This document shows positions 5,562 to 8,522 of a DNA stretch of 8,522 nucleotides, piece by piece (positions within the stretch are counted from its first letter, which is position 1; every line of letters starts with the position of its first letter). A program made the position numbers and the translations under genes. The notes under the pieces were generated by a model. It searched no databases and had not been told where the DNA came from. It saw only the letters and a program-made list of their open reading frames with translations. The DNA is from Phycisphaerales bacterium UBA7708 (GTDB taxonomy: Bacteria; Planctomycetota; Phycisphaerae; Sedimentisphaerales; Anaerohalosphaeraceae). The stretch spans positions 2,911 to 11,432 of the forward strand of contig DLFY01000242.1 in NCBI GenBank assembly GCA_002482415.1. Reading direction: 5' to 3'.

Positions 5562-7055
5562 TTATTCCGCTTCCACGCATCGTCCCTGTGCCCACTCATA
5601 CAGGGCCAGCATTTTTTCGCGCATCGTCACCGACAGCGGCGGCGATTCCTTCAGTGCCGTCACAATCATCTCGGTAGAAAGCTCGGCTTTGCCGCCGTAG
5701 CATTCATGCAGTGCCGACACCACCGCCTGCTCGATTTCCGCCCCGCTGTAGCCTTCCGAGGCCCGCGACAGAGCGTCCAAATCGAACTGTTCCGCATTCC
5801 GCTTGCGTTTGGCCAGATGAATCCGGAAGATTTCCTTGCGAGCCTCCCCGCCCGGCAGCCCTACAAAAAATATCTCGTCAAACCGTCCCTTGCGCAGCAG
5901 CTCCGGCGGCAGCGCCTCGATATCATTGGCCGTCGCCACCACAAACACCGACTCCCGATGCTCCTGCATCCAGGTCAGCAGTGTCCCGAACATCCGCTTG
6001 CTCAGGCCGCCGTCGGTACTCTGGCTGGCCGCCGAGGCAAAGCCTTTTTCAATCTCGTCGATCCATAAAATCGCCGGGGCCATCGCCTCGATCTGCTTGA
6101 GGGCCTGGCGCAGATTCTTTTCCGACTGGCCCACATAGCTGTTGAACAGGGCACTGGGGTCCATCCGGTACAGCGGCTGCTGCCAGGCGGTGGCAATCGC
6201 CTTGGCACACAGACTTTTGCCGGCGCCCTGCACCCCCAGAATCAGCACGCCGCGCGGGGCGGTAATTCCGAACTGGGCGGCCTCTTCCCGAAATGCATTC
6301 TGCCGCAGCGTCAGCCAGCGCTTGAGATTGGCCATGCCCCCGATTTCCTCCATATCCAGCGGGGCCTCGACATATTCGAGCAGGCCATCGGAGCGGATCA
6401 TCATCCGCTTGCCGGCCAGAATCTTGTTGACGTCCTTGTCATTGAATTTCTTATCCACCGATACCGCATCATAAATCAACTGGCGGGCCTGCCGCAGCGA
6501 CAGCCCCCGCAGGTTGCGGATGATGGCCGCCAGACCGTTTTTGGTAATGCCGATTTGCAGCGGCGTTTTGTCGTGAATTTCTCGCAGCGTCGTGCGAATG
6601 AGGTTGTCCAGTTCTTTCTCCCCCGGCAGCGACAGTTCAAATTCCCGTGCATAGGACTTGACGACCGCCGGCAGCACATCATCGCTATCGACCAGAACCA
6701 GTACACTGCCGTGGAAGCTGATGGTATGTATCGTATCGCGCAGAATCCGCAGGGTGGTATTGACGCACAGAAATTTGCCCAAATCCAGCGCCACGCAGAA
6801 TGTTCGGGGCGGCACCCGGCAGAAGGTCTCCAGACCCTGCTCGGGCGTTTTTTGTTCCTGCTCGCCGAAACTGGGCAGCACCGGGAAAAAGCCATCCCGA
6901 ATCCCCCGTCCCACCGACCATATCTGCATCTTGTATTCGAGCTTCTCGGCCGCGCGGCGAATCACGTCCAGCGCCTCGTATTCTTCATGAGTCACGATGG
7001 AAATACAACTGTATCCCTGCCGGATTACCTCGATAAAACGACTTACATCATCCAT
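5562..7055 (-). CDS. Ycf46-like AAA+ ATPase
   Basis: The start ATG 7055 has GGAG 7 nt upstream. The 497-residue product is a cytoplasmic AAA+ ATPase. The N-terminal part (about 1-225) lacks a Walker A motif but has an ATPase-like strand (SVLVLVDSDD, 117-126), then helices and a small lid-like region (LSLRQARQLIYDA). The catalytic domain begins at IGGMANLKRWL (238-248). It contains Walker A GVQGAGKS (274-281), pore-loop region SYVGQSEKN (306-314), Walker B ILWIDE (329-334), sensor 1 N377 in ATAND, the arginine pair R388/R391 in LLRKGRFDE, and GYSGAEIE (435-442) in the lid. The GVQGAGKSLCAKAIA...W and LWIDEIEKGF wording is that of Ycf46, a plastid and cyanobacterial family reported to affect CO2 use in cyanobacteria. 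Its substrate is unknown, and FtsH-type protease or Cdc48-type accessory domains are absent. Family assignment is strong; function is not. Confidence 0.9.
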   Translation of the reverse strand: MDDVSRFIEVIRQGYSCISIVTHEEYEALDVIRRAAEKLEYKMQIWSVGRGIRDGFFPVLPSFGEQEQKTPEQGLETFCRVPPRTFCVALDLGKFLCVNTTLRILRDTIHTISFHGSVLVLVDSDDVLPAVVKSYAREFELSLPGEKELDNLIRTTLREIHDKTPLQIGITKNGLAAIIRNLRGLSLRQARQLIYDAVSVDKKFNDKDVNKILAGKRMMIRSDGLLEYVEAPLDMEEIGGMANLKRWLTLRQNAFREEAAQFGITAPRGVLILGVQGAGKSLCAKAIATAWQQPLYRMDPSALFNSYVGQSEKNLRQALKQIEAMAPAILWIDEIEKGFASAASQSTDGGLSKRMFGTLLTWMQEHRESVFVVATANDIEALPPELLRKGRFDEIFFVGLPGGEARKEIFRIHLAKRKRNAEQFDLDALSRASEGYSGAEIEQAVVSALHECYGGKAELSTEMIVTALKESPPLSVTMREKMLALYEWAQGRCVEAE

Positions 7056-7091
7056 AGTTCAGCTCCAGATAAAGTTCTCCTGTAGCCCGTT

Positions 7092-7119
7092 AGTGTACCT
7101 ATTTTTTGCCTCTGGACAA
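7092..7119 (-). promoter_or_regulatory. Weak sigma70-like promoter for the AAA ATPase gene
   Basis: On the minus strand TTGTCC (7119-7114) and TACACT (7097-7092) are 16 nt apart. Each matches the -35 and -10 consensus at four of six bases. Initiation would fall near 7085, leaving about 30 nt of leader with the GGAG site. This is a pattern match only. Confidence 0.3.
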
Positions 7120-7165
7120 GTCTTATCTGATATTTCTTCCTACCCCTGGAATTGATTCTCTATGC

Positions 7166-7193
7166 CAGCTTTCAGCGGTCAGCAATCAGCCTT
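7166..7193 (+). repeat. Degenerate 7-nt tandem array, 4 units (CAGCNNT)
   Basis: Four successive heptamers are CAGCTTT, CAGCGGT, CAGCAAT and CAGCCTT. CAGC and the final T are constant and two bases vary. This is the only array of the group that follows no stop codon in the window; it lies in the divergent promoter region. Confidence 0.75.
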
Positions 7194-7224
7194 TAAAAAG
7201 AAAGGGCAAACACGGGGGTTTGCC
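7192..7224 (-). terminator. Terminator-like hairpin upstream of the AAA ATPase gene
   Basis: GGCAAAC (7205-7211) and GTTTGCC (7218-7224) form a perfect 7-bp stem with a 6-nt loop. On the minus strand it is followed by CTTTCTTTTT, the shape of an intrinsic terminator. No minus-strand gene lies to its right in the window. It may therefore block antisense or read-through transcripts, or act as a leader attenuator if the ATPase transcript starts further upstream. The stem is modest, so it may be inactive. Confidence 0.45.
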
Positions 7225-7232
7225 TATATTAG

Positions 7233-7260
7233 TTGATTGCATCGAAGTTGGTCCTATAAT
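7233..7260 (+). promoter_or_regulatory. Sigma70-like promoter toward the chemoreceptor gene
   Basis: TTGATT (7233-7238) and a perfect TATAAT (7255-7260) are separated by 16 nt. Initiation would fall near 7267, some 210 nt before the chemoreceptor ATG. The pair overlaps nothing coding. The match is good, but the spacing is one base short of the optimum and use is untested. Confidence 0.5.
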
Positions 7261-7296
7261 GCTTCTGAGTCGTTGGGCGAGGCCGGAATCAAAATA

Positions 7297-7314
7297 ATCC
7301 GTATTTTTACGGAT
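7297..7314. promoter_or_regulatory. Short hairpin in the chemoreceptor leader
   Basis: ATCCGTA and TACGGAT form a perfect 7-bp inverted repeat around TTTT. It lies about 30 nt after the predicted transcription start. No T-tract follows, so a terminator is unlikely. It could be an operator or a leader stem-loop. Confidence 0.35.
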
Positions 7315-7442
7315 CATTCATGGGAATTAGTCCCTAATTTATACACAGTTTGTCAGAATTTAATCATCCGCCTCTTTATCTTCGCCGAAGTACCCCGTGC
7401 ATGACGACAGGACTTGTGGCCCTCCCAAGAACACCAGGCTGA

Positions 7443-7462
7443 CAAATAACAGGTATTATTTG
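7443..7462. promoter_or_regulatory. Inverted repeat next to the chemoreceptor ribosome binding site
   Basis: CAAATAA (7443-7449) and TTATTTG (7456-7462) are perfect complements around a 6-nt CAGGTA. The right arm ends 3 nt before the AAGGA binding site (7466-7470), which stands 9 nt before ATG 7480. The place suits an operator or a stem affecting ribosome access. The A/T-rich stem would be weak in RNA. Confidence 0.4.
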
Positions 7463-7479
7463 TTTAAGGATTTATAGCG

Positions 7480-8522
7480 ATGAGACAGACCGCCGCCAGT
7501 ATGCGCAAGAAGATGACTGCCATTGGGATTATGACGCTCGTGATTTTTGTCGGGTATGCAATGATTTCCTTTCATACATTAAATACCCTTCGCGTCAACG
7601 GAGAGATGTACAAACGCATCGTCCAGGGCAAGGATATCATCGCCGACATTCTCCCGCCGCCGGAATACATCGTGGAGTCTTATCTGGTCGTACTGCAAAT
7701 GCTCGGGACGACCTCCCCGGAGAATCTGAATGCCCTTATTGAAAAGGAAAACGCCCTGTATAAAGAGTATCAAAGCCGCCACCAGTTCTGGACCGACACC
7801 CTTGATGCCGACGCCATGAAAACGGCGCTGGTGGATGAATCTTACCAGCCTGCAATGAATTTCTACCAGCAGGTTCATGATAAACTGATACCGGCGGTCA
7901 AACGCGGCGATTACGACACCGCTCGCACGCTGGCCTATGGCCCCATTCGCGACGCCTACGAAACACACCGTACAGCCATTAACTCGGTCGTGCAGATGGC
8001 CACCCAGCGCAACACAGACGACGAAACTGCTGCTGCCCGAATCATCCGCAGCCGAACCATCCTGATGCTGTCGCTGCTGGCTGGGGGCACGGTTCTGCTG
8101 GCCGGCTATATTATCTGGATTACGCGGGGACTGGTACGGTCTTTGTCGGCCGTTACTCAAAGCATTCGCAGCAGTTCCGACCAGATCGCCGCTGCCGCCT
8201 GTGAAGTCTCCGGCCACTCGCAATCCCAGGCCAACGCCACGACCGAACAGGCCGCCGGGCTTGAAGAAACGTCTGCCAGCCTTGAAGAAATGTCCTCGAT
8301 GACCCGGCAGAACGCCGACAATGCCAAACAGGCCAATACCCTTGCCGCTGAGGCCAGAAAAGCCGCCAATAACGGCTCTGAGGCCATGAATCAGATGGCC
8401 CAGGCCATCGGCGATATCCGCAAATCCTCGGATGAAACCGCCAAAATCCTGAAAGTGATTGATGAAATCGCCTTCCAGACGAACCTGCTGGCGCTGAACG
8501 CCGGCGTCGAGGCGGCCCGTGC
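7480..8522 (+). CDS. Methyl-accepting chemotaxis protein, 3' end outside window
   Basis: ATG 7480 follows AAGGA, and the frame stays open to the window edge; 347 complete codons are visible. The receptor has a membrane helix at about 12-34, a helical periplasmic sensor of about 155 residues (35-190, four-helix-bundle type), a second helix at about 193-214, and then the cytoplasmic signalling coiled coil. The methylation-type sequence AAGLEETSASLEEM (258-271) and the tip IDEIAFQTNLLALNAGVEAAR (from 327) are diagnostic. It would couple to CheA and CheW and be modified by CheR and CheB, none of which is in view. Only about 20-40 residues separate TM2 from the coiled coil, and no HAMP domain (P-x-x...DEIG pattern) is seen. 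The tip has LNAGVEAAR where LNAAVEAAR is usual. The ligand cannot be deduced. Confidence 0.93.
   Translation, partial: MRQTAASMRKKMTAIGIMTLVIFVGYAMISFHTLNTLRVNGEMYKRIVQGKDIIADILPPPEYIVESYLVVLQMLGTTSPENLNALIEKENALYKEYQSRHQFWTDTLDADAMKTALVDESYQPAMNFYQQVHDKLIPAVKRGDYDTARTLAYGPIRDAYETHRTAINSVVQMATQRNTDDETAAARIIRSRTILMLSLLAGGTVLLAGYIIWITRGLVRSLSAVTQSIRSSSDQIAAAACEVSGHSQSQANATTEQAAGLEETSASLEEMSSMTRQNADNAKQANTLAAEARKAANNGSEAMNQMAQAIGDIRKSSDETAKILKVIDEIAFQTNLLALNAGVEAAR

Larger units (their letters stand above)
7056..7479. other. Divergent 424-bp intergenic region between ATPase and chemoreceptor genes
   Basis: I see no credible gene here; a 63-codon frame from TTG 7106 has no binding site and odd composition. 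The region holds a weak promoter-like pair toward the ATPase, a 7-nt repeat array, a hairpin with a T-rich flank on the minus strand, a good promoter-like pair toward the chemoreceptor, and two further hairpins. If the plus-strand promoter is used, the chemoreceptor mRNA would have a leader of about 210 nt. I do not recognise any known riboswitch in that leader. Confidence 0.6.

Noticed and set aside
5436..6068. 210-codon open frame on the plus strand
   Set aside because: It runs antisense through the conserved AAA domain and begins in the intergenic repeat, with no domain or binding site.
7106..7297. 63-codon frame from TTG in the divergent spacer
   Set aside because: No ribosome binding site, and it spans the tandem array, the terminator-like hairpin and the promoter.
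7339..7347. DnaA-box-like TTATACACA
   Set aside because: A single 9-mer fitting the relaxed consensus, without a cluster, AT-rich unwinding region or dnaA/dnaN neighbours, is expected by chance.
7360..7445. Riboswitch in the chemoreceptor leader (cyclic-di-GMP type considered)
   Set aside because: I could not find the conserved GEMM core bases or paired stems, so no known class is supported.
7579..8223. 214-codon open frame on the minus strand
   Set aside because: It is antisense to the sensor and membrane segments of the chemoreceptor, whose motifs are unmistakable on the plus strand.

Overview
The window looks like chromosomal DNA from an uncultured or little-studied bacterium, most likely a planctomycete of the Phycisphaerae type. 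This is inferred from the gene families: an exported protein of repeated carboxypeptidase-regulatory-like modules, membrane-anchored proteins ending in a type II secretion G-like (T2SSG) domain, and a Ycf46-type AAA ATPase. Long intergenic spacers full of degenerate short tandem repeats and REP-like hairpins point the same way. There are no rRNA, tRNA, CRISPR, integrase or transposase genes.

Layout. Positions 2-1783 (+) hold the 3' part of a large beta-sandwich repeat protein. A repeat-filled spacer follows, then a secreted HExxH metallopeptidase-like protein (2076-3047, +). Next come a possible 13-codon leader ORF (3112-3153) and a small T2SSG-like membrane protein (3161-3607, +). The spacer 3608-4047, between converging genes, is built entirely of repeats. 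On the minus strand lie a 448-residue membrane-anchored protein with a T2SSG-like C-terminus (4048-5394) and, upstream of it, a Ycf46-like AAA ATPase (5562-7055). A divergent spacer (7056-7479) carries promoter-like sequences and three hairpins. Last is the start of a methyl-accepting chemotaxis protein (7480 to the window end, +), cut by the window edge.

I see no multi-gene pathway or defence system. The genes read as separate housekeeping, envelope or signalling functions, several of them exported or membrane-anchored. The ATPase and the 448-residue protein are co-directional with a 167-bp gap and could share a transcript, but a REP-like structure separates them.

The most unusual signal is intergenic. 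Almost every spacer contains degenerate tandem arrays with a strict period of 7 or 8 nt, in which part of each unit is kept and the rest varies. These arrays begin within about 0-110 nt after the stop codon of each of the five genes whose 3' end is visible. The 8-nt arrays are followed in the same order by a GGTGGC-type hairpin module, giving three related composite elements. They resemble in principle the heptanucleotide STRR repeats of cyanobacteria but differ in sequence, in their degeneracy and in their link to hairpins.
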